NCBI RefSeq assembly: GCF_041435055.1
Contig: NZ_CP108002.1
Location: 8,432,001 to 8,496,000, forward strand
Source of the DNA: Streptomyces sp. NBC_00341
GTDB taxonomy: Bacteria > Actinomycetota > Actinomycetes > Streptomycetales > Streptomycetaceae
Length of the DNA: 64,000 bases
Reading direction: 5' to 3'
Shown here: positions 21,530 through 29,236 of the stretch, one piece after another
How positions within the stretch are numbered: the stretch's first letter is position 1
Layout: every line of letters begins with the position of its first letter
The notes under the pieces: generated by a model
What the model was told of the DNA's origin: nothing
Database searches by the model: none
The model's input: the letters and a program-made list of their open reading frames with translations, nothing else
Translations under genes and position numbers: made by a program

Positions 21530-23164
21530 TCACATCTGCGGAGCCCCGGTCTCCAGCAGCTCGCCGTCCGCCAGCCGCAGCCACCGGTCCACCCCGATCC
21601 TGGTGAGGAAGGGCTCGTCGTGGCTGACGACCACGAACGCTCCCCGGTACGAGCTGAGCGCGCCCTCCAACTGCTCGGCGCTGGTCAGGTCGAGGTTGTT
21701 GGTCGGCTCGTCCAGGAGCAGCAGTTGCGGCGCCGGTTCGCCGCACAGGACGCAGGCCAGGGTGGCCCGCAGCCGCTCGCCACCGGACAGCGACCTGACG
21801 GCGAGGTGGGCGCAGTCACCCCGGAAGAGGAAGCGCGCGAGCAGGTTCATCCGTTCCGCCTCCGGCCGGTGCGGGGCGGACACGGCGAAGTTCTCCGCCA
21901 CCGTACGGTCGAGGTCGAGCAGGTCGAGCCGCTGCGACAGGTAGGCGATCCGCCCTTCGGACCGCCTGATCTCGCCGCCCTCCGGCTGGAGTTCGCCGTT
22001 GATCAGACGCAACAGGGTGCTCTTCCCCGCACCGTTGGGACCGGTGAGCGCGATGCGCTCCGGGCCGCGGATCGTCAGATCGACGCCTTGGCCTGCGAAC
22101 TGTTCCCGCCCGCCGAGGCGTACCCTCACCCGCTCGGCGAGCAGGACGGTGCGTCCGGCGGGGACGACGGTGTCCGGCAGTTCGAGGGTGAGGCGCTGCT
22201 CGTCGCGTACCGCGCGACCGGCCTCGTCCAGCCGCGCCCTGGCCTCACCGACCCGGGCGGAATGGGTCTGACCGGCCCGGCCCGCGGACTCCTGGGCGCC
22301 CCGCTTCATGTTCCCCGCGAAGATGCGCGGAAGACCGGCGTTCTTGAGATTGCGGGCCGCGTTGCTCGCCCGGCGCTCGGCGCGCTCGCGGGCCTGCTGC
22401 ATCTCCCGCTTCTCCCGCCTCAGTTCCTGCTCGGCGTTGCGCACGTTCTTCTCGGCCACCTCCCGCTCGCCCCGCACGGCTTCCTCGTAGGCAGTGAAGT
22501 CACCTCCGTAGAGGCGTAGTTCGTCGCTCCCGAGTTCAGCGATGCGGTCCATACGGCCGAGCAGCGCACGGTCGTGGCTGACGAGCAGCAGGGTGCCGCC
22601 CCAGGCGTCGAGCGCGTCGTGGAGCGAGTGCCGGGCGTCGAGGTCCAGATTGTTGGTCGGCTCGTCGAGCAGCAGTACGTCGGGCCGCTTCAGCAACTGG
22701 GCCGCCAGGCCGAGGGAGACGACCTGCCCGCCGCTGAGCGTGCCGATGTTCCGGTCGAGAGCGAGGCCGGCCAGGCCGAGCCGGTCCAGTTGCGCCCGGG
22801 TGCGCTCCTCGATGTCCCAGTCGTCACCGATGACGGCGAAGTGGTCCTCGCCCACATCGCCGGATTCGACGGCGTCGAGGGCCCGGATCACGGCGTCGAC
22901 CCCCAGGACCTCGGCCACCGTCAGGTCACCGGTCAGCGGCAGGCTCTGCGGCAGGTAACCGAGGGTCCCGCCCACCGAGACGGAGCCCGCGGTGGGGCGG
23001 AGTTCACCGGCGATCAGCTTGAGCAGGGTGCTCTTGCCGGACCCGTTGGGAGCGACGAGACCCGTACGGCCGCCCCCCATCGCGAAGGACAGGTCGTGGA
23101 AGACAGGGGTGTCGTCGGGCCAGGAGAAGGAGAGACCCGAGCAGATGATGGAAGCGTCGGACAT
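21530..23164 (-). CDS. ABC-F ATPase, first gene of tandem pair behind a leader peptide
   Basis: A 544-residue duplicated ABC ATPase. Walker A motifs are APNGSGKST and GPNGAGKST, with signatures [15 protein letters not shown] and [15 protein letters not shown], and Walker B/D-loops [12 protein letters not shown] in both halves. The inter-domain linker is a long Arg/Glu-rich helix (around residues 225-270), the element that reaches into the ribosome in ABC-F proteins. The architecture matches resistance or translation-factor ABC-F proteins; the drug is not predictable. The upstream leader ORF with hairpin (23286-23324) suggests induction by ribosome-targeting drugs. Confidence 0.88.
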   Translation of the reverse strand: MSDASIICSGLSFSWPDDTPVFHDLSFAMGGGRTGLVAPNGSGKSTLLKLIAGELRPTAGSVSVGGTLGYLPQSLPLTGDLTVAEVLGVDAVIRALDAVESGDVGEDHFAVIGDDWDIEERTRAQLDRLGLAGLALDRNIGTLSGGQVVSLGLAAQLLKRPDVLLLDEPTNNLDLDARHSLHDALDAWGGTLLLVSHDRALLGRMDRIAELGSDELRLYGGDFTAYEEAVRGEREVAEKNVRNAEQELRREKREMQQARERAERRASNAARNLKNAGLPRIFAGNMKRGAQESAGRAGQTHSARVGEARARLDEAGRAVRDEQRLTLELPDTVVPAGRTVLLAERVRVRLGGREQFAGQGVDLTIRGPERIALTGPNGAGKSTLLRLINGELQPEGGEIRRSEGRIAYLSQRLDLLDLDRTVAENFAVSAPHRPEAERMNLLARFLFRGDCAHLAVRSLSGGERLRATLACVLCGEPAPQLLLLDEPTNNLDLTSAEQLEGALSSYRGAFVVVSHDEPFLTRIGVDRWLRLADGELLETGAPQM

Positions 23165-23285
23165 GCGGGAGACCTCGCGTGTGATTCCGGGACGGCACGG
23201 AGTGCGGCCCCGGGAGCAATGGACAGAGGGAACAACGACATGGCCACTTCGGCTGCGCTCCTGGGCGCCCGCCGGTGGCCGTCAG

Positions 23286-23304
23286 CTCCGGGTATCACCC
23301 GGAG
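23286..23304 (-). promoter_or_regulatory. Hairpin overlapping the leader-peptide stop codon, candidate attenuator
   Basis: CTCCGGGT (23286-23293) and ACCCGGAG (23297-23304) form a perfect 8-bp stem with a three-base loop. On the transcribed (minus) strand the leader's TGA lies at the loop, so a translating or stalled ribosome would directly block or permit this stem. A second 7-bp inverted repeat (23342-23357) lies just upstream of the leader's ribosome-binding site. Confidence 0.6.
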
Positions 23305-23324
23305 ATGTCGTCGTCACCCGCCAT
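23295..23324 (-). CDS. Nine-residue leader peptide upstream of the ABC-F genes
   Basis: A short ORF reading MAGDDDISG then TGA. It is preceded by a near-consensus ribosome-binding site GGAGGAG (23332-23338 on the complementary strand) seven bases before the ATG. That signal is stronger than those of most genes in this window, which argues the ORF is translated. It lies 130 bases ahead of the first ABC-F gene, and its last codons form one arm of a hairpin. Short upstream ORFs of this kind control several resistance ABC-F genes by ribosome-mediated attenuation. The peptide sequence itself has no known homologue that I recognise. Confidence 0.6.
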   Translation of the reverse strand: MAGDDDISG

Positions 23325-23341
23325 GTCTGATCTCCTCCGTA

Positions 23342-23357
23342 CACGCTGAACAGCGTG
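23342..23357. repeat. 7-bp inverted repeat in the 5' region of the ABC-F transcript
   Basis: CACGCTG (23342-23348) and CAGCGTG (23351-23357) are perfectly complementary around a two-base loop. It sits between a possible -10-like TAGGGT on the minus strand (near 23363-23368) and the leader ribosome-binding site. It may be an RNA hairpin in the leader or a protein-binding site. Confidence 0.4.
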
Positions 23358-23429
23358 ATCACCCTAGCAGGCAGCCCGCCACCGGGCCTTGCTTCCGGGG
23401 CGGGCTCACCGGATGTGGCACCGGACGCG

Positions 23430-24716
23430 TCACCCGGGCCCGGAAGAGGAACCGATGACGACCGTGCGCGCCCACGCGGGCGGCGAGTCCGGCACGTAGT
23501 CGGGATCGTCCTCGCGCCACGACCTGCGGGTGTGCTGCCGGGGGAACAGCCCCACCACCGTCCGGCAGGCCGGCCGCGCGGCGGGCCACGGCGTCTGCCC
23601 GTCCGTGAGAGCCACCACCACGTCCGGACGGGGCCGCGCCCGCAGCGCCCTGGCGAAACCCGAGCGCAGGTCCGTACCCCCGCCGCCCACCAGGGGAATG
23701 CCCTCCGCGCGGCACAGCGGGTGCGCGATCCCGGCCGCCGCGTCGCACGACAGGACGCTGACCAGGTCCCGGCGGCCGCCGACGCTGCGGGAGATGGCGG
23801 CGACCTCGAGGAGAGCGCTGCCCAGTTCGGCGTCACTGACCGAACCGGAGGTGTCGATGATCACGGTGACCCGCGGTGGCCGGCGACGCAGGCTCGGAAG
23901 TACGGCGCCGGGCACCCCGGCCGAGCGCCGGGACGGGCGGCCGTAGGTGTAGTCCTGACCCGTACCGGGGCCGGAGGCCGCCGAGCGGATGGCCGCCCCC
24001 AGCAACTCCCGCCACGCCTGGGGCGGGTGGAACGCCTCCTCCGCCCACCGCTGCCACCCCTGCGGAGCGTCCCCGGGCCGGCCGGTGATGCCCTGGGCCA
24101 CCCGGAAGCGGACCGCGTCCTGCTCCTGGGCGCTGAGGCCGTGCGCGCCGTCCGGCCCCAGGTCCCACTCCCGCTCCAGCCCGTCGGCCCCGCTGCCGCA
24201 GTCCAGCCAGGCCATGCTCTCGGTGTGCCGCCCGAGGCGGAACTGCCGCAGGTAGTCCTCCATCAGCTCCCCCGCGGGAAGCCCGAGGGTCTGCGGGCGG
24301 ACCGCGCCTTCCGGCCGGGCCAGCCCCTCGCCGAACACGTCGTCGTTGATCTCGCAGTCCGCGGCGATGTTCATCCGCAGCCGTTCCCCGGGGCCGGTCA
24401 GCCCGCGCTCGCGCGCGACCCGGTCGCCCCGCCCGTGGTGGTCGCGCAGCAGGTGCGAGATCTCGTGCACCCACACCCCGGCCAGCTCCTCCACCGGGGT
24501 CGCCGCCACGAACGCCGGGGAGACGTAGCACCGCCAGTGCCGGTCGACGGCCATCGTCGGCACCCGCCGCGATTCGACGGTGTGCAGCGCGAACAGCGCC
24601 GTCGCCAGGTAGGGGCGGACCCGGGCGGCGTGCAACCGGGCGGCGAAGAGCTTGTCGAGGTCCAGCGGGACCGGCGCGGCGGGCGTTCCGGGAGTCCCCG
24701 GCGTCCGGGGCGTCAT
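23430..24716 (-). CDS. VWA-domain protein with metallopeptidase-like N-terminus (DUF2201-like)
   Basis: A 428-residue protein in two parts. The N-terminal half holds a zincin-like motif, HEISHLLRDHH (HExxH, near residue 83). The C-terminal half is a von Willebrand A-type domain with a MIDAS start DTSGS (near residue 291) and a later GGGGTDLR. This layout matches DUF2201-type proteins found beside MoxR ATPases. MoxR/VWA pairs are thought to act as chaperone systems for metal or protein-complex maturation; whether the HExxH is catalytic is unknown. ATG 24716 overlaps the stop of the MoxR gene by four bases, so the two are coupled. Confidence 0.8.
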   Translation of the reverse strand: MTPRTPGTPGTPAAPVPLDLDKLFAARLHAARVRPYLATALFALHTVESRRVPTMAVDRHWRCYVSPAFVAATPVEELAGVWVHEISHLLRDHHGRGDRVARERGLTGPGERLRMNIAADCEINDDVFGEGLARPEGAVRPQTLGLPAGELMEDYLRQFRLGRHTESMAWLDCGSGADGLEREWDLGPDGAHGLSAQEQDAVRFRVAQGITGRPGDAPQGWQRWAEEAFHPPQAWRELLGAAIRSAASGPGTGQDYTYGRPSRRSAGVPGAVLPSLRRRPPRVTVIIDTSGSVSDAELGSALLEVAAISRSVGGRRDLVSVLSCDAAAGIAHPLCRAEGIPLVGGGGTDLRSGFARALRARPRPDVVVALTDGQTPWPAARPACRTVVGLFPRQHTRRSWREDDPDYVPDSPPAWARTVVIGSSSGPG

Positions 24717-25978
24717 CGGCGGGCCTGCTCGGCGGACGCCGTCCGGGCCGCCGCCCGATCCGCCCGGCGGGACAGCGAGACGACCCCGGCCAGCTTTTCG
24801 ATGGAGGCGGGGACGTCCCAGTCGTCCTGGCGCAGCGAGGCGAGTGTGGTCGCGGGGACGACCACCAGATCCGGGGCCCCGGTCTCCAGCGCCCGGACCA
24901 GGAGCTCCCACGCCGCGTCCCAGCGGGGCCTCGTAGGGCGGTTGCGGACCGCGGCCACCACCCCGTCGAGCACGGCCTGCCGCAGGTCCCCCCGCTCGGG
25001 CAGCGCGGCCCGCGCCGGGTCGGCGAGCAGGGTCTCGGGATCGGGGAGGTCCATCCGGTCCAGGCTCGCGAGCAGCTCCAGCCCCGGACCGTCCCCCACC
25101 GTGCCCCGCACCAGTGCGGAGAGCACGTCCCGGGAGGAGCCGGCCGCGGTGGCGAAGGCGATCAGCGACAGCGTCATGTCCCAGGTACGGGGCGAGGGCC
25201 AGGGACCGCCCCGGCGGGCCTCGTTGCTGGGCAGCCGGTGCACGAGCGCGGGGCGGGCGGACAGCAGCCCGCACACCGCGCGGCGGGCGAAGTCCACCGC
25301 CTGCGGCAGTCCGCCCGGGGAGAGCCGCGGCAGCGTCGCACGGGGCCAGGTCCCGCCGAGGCCGCGCACCACGACCTCGTGGTCGTGGGCCCACTGGAGG
25401 TGGACGAACCGGTTGGCCAGGGGCGGGCTCAGCTCCCAGCCGTCGGCGGCCGAGGACCGCGGATTGGCGGCCGCCACGATCCGTACCTCCGGGGGCAGTT
25501 GCAGGGACCCGATCCGCCGTTCGAGCACGAGGCGGAGCAGCGCGGCCTGGACGGCGGGGGCGGCGGTGGAGAGTTCGTCCAGGAACAGCAGCCCGCGGCC
25601 GGCCCGTACGAGCCGTACGGCCCAGTCCGGCGGGGCCATCGGAACTCCCTGTTCCGCGGGGTCGTCCCCGACGATGGGCAGCCCGGAGAAGTCGGACGGC
25701 TCGTGCACGCTGGCGATGACGGTGGTCAGCGGCAGGTCCAGGGAGGCGGCGAGCTGGGTGAGGGCGGCGGTCTTGCCGATTCCCGGCTCGCCCCAGAGGA
25801 TCACCGGCAGGTCGGCGGCCACGGCCAGGGTCAGCGCCTCCAGCTGGGCGTCGGGGCGCGGTTCGGTGCCGGTGTCGCGCAGCAGGGCGAGCAGTTCAGC
25901 GGCGACGTCGAGCTGGCGGTGGGCGTCGACCGGTTCGGCCGAGGTGCCGGGAGTCGCGAACGGTGCGTGTACGGGCAT
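24713..25978 (-). CDS. MoxR-type AAA+ ATPase
   Basis: A 421-residue AAA+ protein. Walker A is GEPGIGKT (near residue 63), Walker B is LLFLDELS, and sensor 1 lies in VAAANP. The C-terminal third is a less conserved helical region. MoxR ATPases remodel client proteins together with VWA partners; here the partner gene follows directly with an ATGA overlap. A gene of unknown function lies 117 bp upstream on the same strand, and the three form a likely operon. Confidence 0.85.
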   Translation of the reverse strand: MPVHAPFATPGTSAEPVDAHRQLDVAAELLALLRDTGTEPRPDAQLEALTLAVAADLPVILWGEPGIGKTAALTQLAASLDLPLTTVIASVHEPSDFSGLPIVGDDPAEQGVPMAPPDWAVRLVRAGRGLLFLDELSTAAPAVQAALLRLVLERRIGSLQLPPEVRIVAAANPRSSAADGWELSPPLANRFVHLQWAHDHEVVVRGLGGTWPRATLPRLSPGGLPQAVDFARRAVCGLLSARPALVHRLPSNEARRGGPWPSPRTWDMTLSLIAFATAAGSSRDVLSALVRGTVGDGPGLELLASLDRMDLPDPETLLADPARAALPERGDLRQAVLDGVVAAVRNRPTRPRWDAAWELLVRALETGAPDLVVVPATTLASLRQDDWDVPASIEKLAGVVSLSRRADRAAARTASAEQARR

Positions 25979-26095
25979 GTCTGATCACCTGTCGGTTGTC
26001 GGTTCGTGGTGGGGCGCGCGGTTATGAGGCGCGCGCGGGCAGGGTGAACGCATGGAGGGCGCGGTCGGGGGCGTGCGGCAGGGCAGGCCCCGGGG

Positions 26096-27523
26096 TCAGC
26101 GGGAGGTTGCCTGGCGCGGGCGTGGGGTGTGGTCAGGGGAAGGGAAACGGGGACGGGATCGCGGACGGTCCGTAGGGACCAGGTCGGGCGCGGAACCGGG
26201 CCCGCCCCCGATCAGGCCGGCCCTGAACAGTCCGTGGGTCACCCGCCGCCGCGCGGCCGCCTCCAGCTCGTCCCGCAGAGCGCCGTTGCGCAGCACCGCG
26301 CCGGGGCCCAGCAGGCCCTCGACGACGGCCAGTGCTCCGGTGATGTCGCCGTGGACGAGCCGTTCCCGGACACCGCTGAGGCAGTGCGGACGGCGGTGCG
26401 CCTCGTCGATGGCCCGCAGACAGGGGAGCGGGGTACCGGTCAGGGCGACCAGCAGCTCCTCGCGGCGGATCTCGGCCGGATCGTGGTCGAGCGGCGCCAG
26501 CACCCCGTTGACCAGGCCGATCCGGTGCCGGGAGCCCCGGCACTCGACGAGGCGCGGTCCGTCCGCCGGGTCCGGATCACGGCGGTCGCCGACCCGTGCG
26601 TGGTCCGGTGCCAGGGCGGCGGCGACCAGCGGGTGCAGCCGTCCGGCCTCGACCGCACCGGCACGGAGCAGTTCCAGGTCGGGTGGCACCCAGGCCGCCG
26701 CGTCGGGCAGGACCGGCAGCGCGGCGGCTGCCCCGTCGAAGGGCGACGTCGAGATCCGCAGGGCGGTCGGCCCGTCCCCGTCCACCACCGGGTCCAGGAG
26801 CAGCCGGTGCCGGGCCCCGCACCGCACGGTGACGGGACCGGCGGGCAGCCCCTCGGCACGGAGCAGAATCCCTGCCTCGTCCGCCCACCGGTCCACGGCG
26901 AAGCGGTGCAGCCGCGGCTTCGGCCCCGGCAGCCGGCGATCCGGTCCGGGACGTCCGTCGGCGGGCGGGTGATCGGCCCCGGAACGGCTCCGCAGCTCGC
27001 CGGCCCGGCGCGCGTCCCACAGGTGGCGGTGCAGATCGAGCCGGAACCGCCGGTTGGGGTGGGGGTGCGGGTGCCGGCGCGCACCCGCATCGGAGAGGGA
27101 ACCGTCCCACAGCGCGAGGCTGATCCGCTGACCGCCGTCCGCCCAGGCCGGCGGGGTCCGGATCACGAGCTGCAGCGGGCACGGACCGTCCCGGCCTCCG
27201 GCGTCGTACCGGGCCAGGGCCATGGTCAGCCCCGGGCGCAGCAGCCCGTCAGGAGCGATCCTCGGCAGATGCCAGCGCAACAGGTCGGGCGCCAGATGCC
27301 GCAGATCGGCCCGGATCCGGGCAGCGACCTCACCGCCGTGGGCACGCGCCACGGAACGCAGATTCAGGTCGACGTCGATGCCTGCGGCGGCACATGCCCC
27401 TGCCCAGTCACCGACGGAACGGCGGGTGGTGGCAGTCTCGATCATGGAGGGCGGGACGGCGAACTCGCGCACGCGCAGCCAGTAGGAAATACGGGAATCC
27501 CGATTCGCGGTCTCAGTGAGCAT
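26096..27523 (-). CDS. Unknown protein upstream of the MoxR/VWA pair
   Basis: A 475-residue protein that I do not recognise. It has no signal peptide and no clear transmembrane segment. It is rich in Arg, His and Pro, with a His/Pro/Arg patch near residue 150 and a basic, disordered C-terminal tail from about residue 440. Several W/L-rich stretches suggest a folded N-terminal half. ATG 27523 is favoured over GTG 27529 because AAGGTGAG lies at a suitable distance. Position and strand suggest it is the first gene of the MoxR/VWA operon and could be its client or adaptor, but this is inference from context only. Confidence 0.7.
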   Translation of the reverse strand: MLTETANRDSRISYWLRVREFAVPPSMIETATTRRSVGDWAGACAAAGIDVDLNLRSVARAHGGEVAARIRADLRHLAPDLLRWHLPRIAPDGLLRPGLTMALARYDAGGRDGPCPLQLVIRTPPAWADGGQRISLALWDGSLSDAGARRHPHPHPNRRFRLDLHRHLWDARRAGELRSRSGADHPPADGRPGPDRRLPGPKPRLHRFAVDRWADEAGILLRAEGLPAGPVTVRCGARHRLLLDPVVDGDGPTALRISTSPFDGAAAALPVLPDAAAWVPPDLELLRAGAVEAGRLHPLVAAALAPDHARVGDRRDPDPADGPRLVECRGSRHRIGLVNGVLAPLDHDPAEIRREELLVALTGTPLPCLRAIDEAHRRPHCLSGVRERLVHGDITGALAVVEGLLGPGAVLRNGALRDELEAAARRRVTHGLFRAGLIGGGPGSAPDLVPTDRPRSRPRFPSPDHTPRPRQATSR

Positions 27524-27647
27524 CAGCACTCACCTTGCGCGGACGGGTCCCCCAATCTGTGAACAGAGTGAGTCATCATCCCGGTGATCGTATCGCCTGT
27601 GACAACGAACCGCCACGGATTTCTCTTGAACTTCCGGTCGGCGGGGC

Positions 27648-28418
27648 TCAGTCGGGAAGCGAGAGCCCCATGGTGACGCGCATCGCCGTGGACAGCAGCC
27701 CGGCCCGGACCCGGGTGGTCCGGTACATCCGGTCCGACCGGAAGGAGATGCCGAGCGAACCGATCTGGTCACCGCTGTACACGGGCACGGCTATGCAGGT
27801 CGTACCGGGCGCGTACTCCTCCCGGTCCATGACGACCGGCGCCCCCGGTGCGGAGTCGAGCTGCCGCAGCAGCTCCTCCCTGCGCGTGATGGTGCGGGGC
27901 GTGAGGTCGGTCAGCGGGTGCCGGGAGAAGTACTCGGCGCGCGCCGCCCCGTCCAGTTCCCGCAGCACGCTCTTCCCGAGAGCCGTGGCGTGTCCGGCGT
28001 CCTGGAACCCGACCCACAGGTCCACGCGGGGCGTCCGGGCGCTGTCGACGATCTCCATGACCCGGATCTCGCCCTCCTCGTACAGCGTCAGGTAGACCGC
28101 GGCCGAGAGCTCGTCCCGCAGGGTCTTCAGGACGGGCCGGATGCGGCCGGGCAGCCCGCGCCCGACGCCCGCGGCGCCCGGCGACGCGCGGTCGGGGGAG
28201 AGGGCGAACGCCCCGTCGGCCCGCTCGGTCAGGTAGCCGTCCCTCGCGAGCACCCTCAGCAGCCGCTCGACCGTGGCCACCGGCAGGCCCGCCTCCCGGG
28301 CCAGCTGCTCCACGGGGACCTCCGAGGAGTGCGACCCCGCCGCCTCCATGACTCGCAGGGCGCGCTCGACGTACGCGATGAGCTCGGGGCCGGCCTCGTC
28401 ACCCATGCCCATAAGCAT
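27648..28418 (-). CDS. IclR-family transcriptional regulator
   Basis: A 256-residue regulator. The N-terminal winged helix-turn-helix spans about residues 12-75 (VEQLAREAGLPVATVERLLRVLARDGYL), and the rest is the IclR effector-binding domain, with typical stretches VGFQDAGHATALGKSVLREL and CIAVPVYSGDQIGSLGISF. IclR proteins sense small carbon compounds. Three in-frame ATGs lie within 12 bases of the start (28418, 28412, 28406); the first is annotated. The divergent neighbour is a VOC protein gene 273 bp away, which it might control. Confidence 0.88.
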   Translation of the reverse strand: MLMGMGDEAGPELIAYVERALRVMEAAGSHSSEVPVEQLAREAGLPVATVERLLRVLARDGYLTERADGAFALSPDRASPGAAGVGRGLPGRIRPVLKTLRDELSAAVYLTLYEEGEIRVMEIVDSARTPRVDLWVGFQDAGHATALGKSVLRELDGAARAEYFSRHPLTDLTPRTITRREELLRQLDSAPGAPVVMDREEYAPGTTCIAVPVYSGDQIGSLGISFRSDRMYRTTRVRAGLLSTAMRVTMGLSLPD

Positions 28419-28691
28419 GGACCCGGTGCCGGAACGCGGCAATACGTCCTGCGCACGGCCCTGACCTGGGGCGCGTCCGAGCGACGAAGGGCTGCCGAGC
28501 GGTCCGGGACGGTCGGCCGGACCGGTCAGGAATGGAGAAGCGCGGTCACCGGGCCGCAGCTAGCGTGATGGCCAGACACCGAGCGCCCGGACACCGGGCG
28601 CAGACCGCGACCGCAGGGCCCGTACCCCGGCGTCGGCCCGGCGCGACCGTCCACACGGGGCCGATGTGCCCCACGAACCACAGGAGCGACC

Positions 28692-29048
28692 ATGACCGGC
28701 TCTGCCACTCAGGGAATCAAGACCGTCCTGCACCCCGTGTCCGATCTGGCGGCCGCCAAGGCGGTGTATACGGCCCTGCTCGGCGTGGCGCCGACGGCGG
28801 ACGCGCCCTACTACGTCGGTTACGAGGCCGGGGGCCAGCACATCGGGCTGGTGCCGGACGGGGGAGGCCAGGGCGCGGCCTCGCCCGTGACCTATTGGGA
28901 GGTGCCCGACATCGAGGCGAAGCTGGCCGAGGTGACGGCCGCGGGCGCCACCGTGAAGGAGTCCGCGCACGATGTCGGCGGCGGACGCCTGGTGGCGACC
29001 TTCACGGACCCCGACGGCAACGTGCTCGGACTGCTCCAGGACAGCTGA
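28692..29048 (+). CDS. VOC-superfamily (glyoxalase/bleomycin-resistance fold) protein
   Basis: A 118-residue single-domain VOC protein. The paired beta-alpha-beta-beta-beta modules are visible, ending in the usual FTDPDGNVLGLLQ. Members include glyoxalases, dioxygenases, isomerases and antibiotic-binding proteins; the exact activity cannot be assigned. A GGAG precedes the ATG by five bases. It lies upstream of the DrrC/UvrA-like gene on the same strand (188 bp gap) and opposite an IclR regulator. Confidence 0.82.
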   Translation: MTGSATQGIKTVLHPVSDLAAAKAVYTALLGVAPTADAPYYVGYEAGGQHIGLVPDGGGQGAASPVTYWEVPDIEAKLAEVTAAGATVKESAHDVGGGRLVATFTDPDGNVLGLLQDS

Positions 29049-29236
29049 GCCACGAGCGCCGTGGCCGGCGGCCCCGGCCCGGGAGAATCCGGGCGGTGGA
29101 GCGTTGCCACGGCCGCGCCGGCCACGTACAACCATGCGTACCGCCCTCGGCCGGCCGGATCGGGCCGGATGGGTGCCGCGACCACGTCATCATGGCCCGG
29201 CCTGCCGGCCGACAGACAGATGGAGAACCGATAAGC

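Noticed and set aside
23355..26027. 890-codon plus-strand open frame across the VWA and MoxR genes
   Set aside because: Both minus-strand genes have clear motifs and coupled starts. The antisense frame is Ser/Arg-rich without any family resemblance.
29071..29094. 6-bp inverted repeat after the VOC gene as a terminator
   Set aside because: The stem GCCCGG/CCGGGC is too short to be distinguished from chance in this GC-rich DNA.
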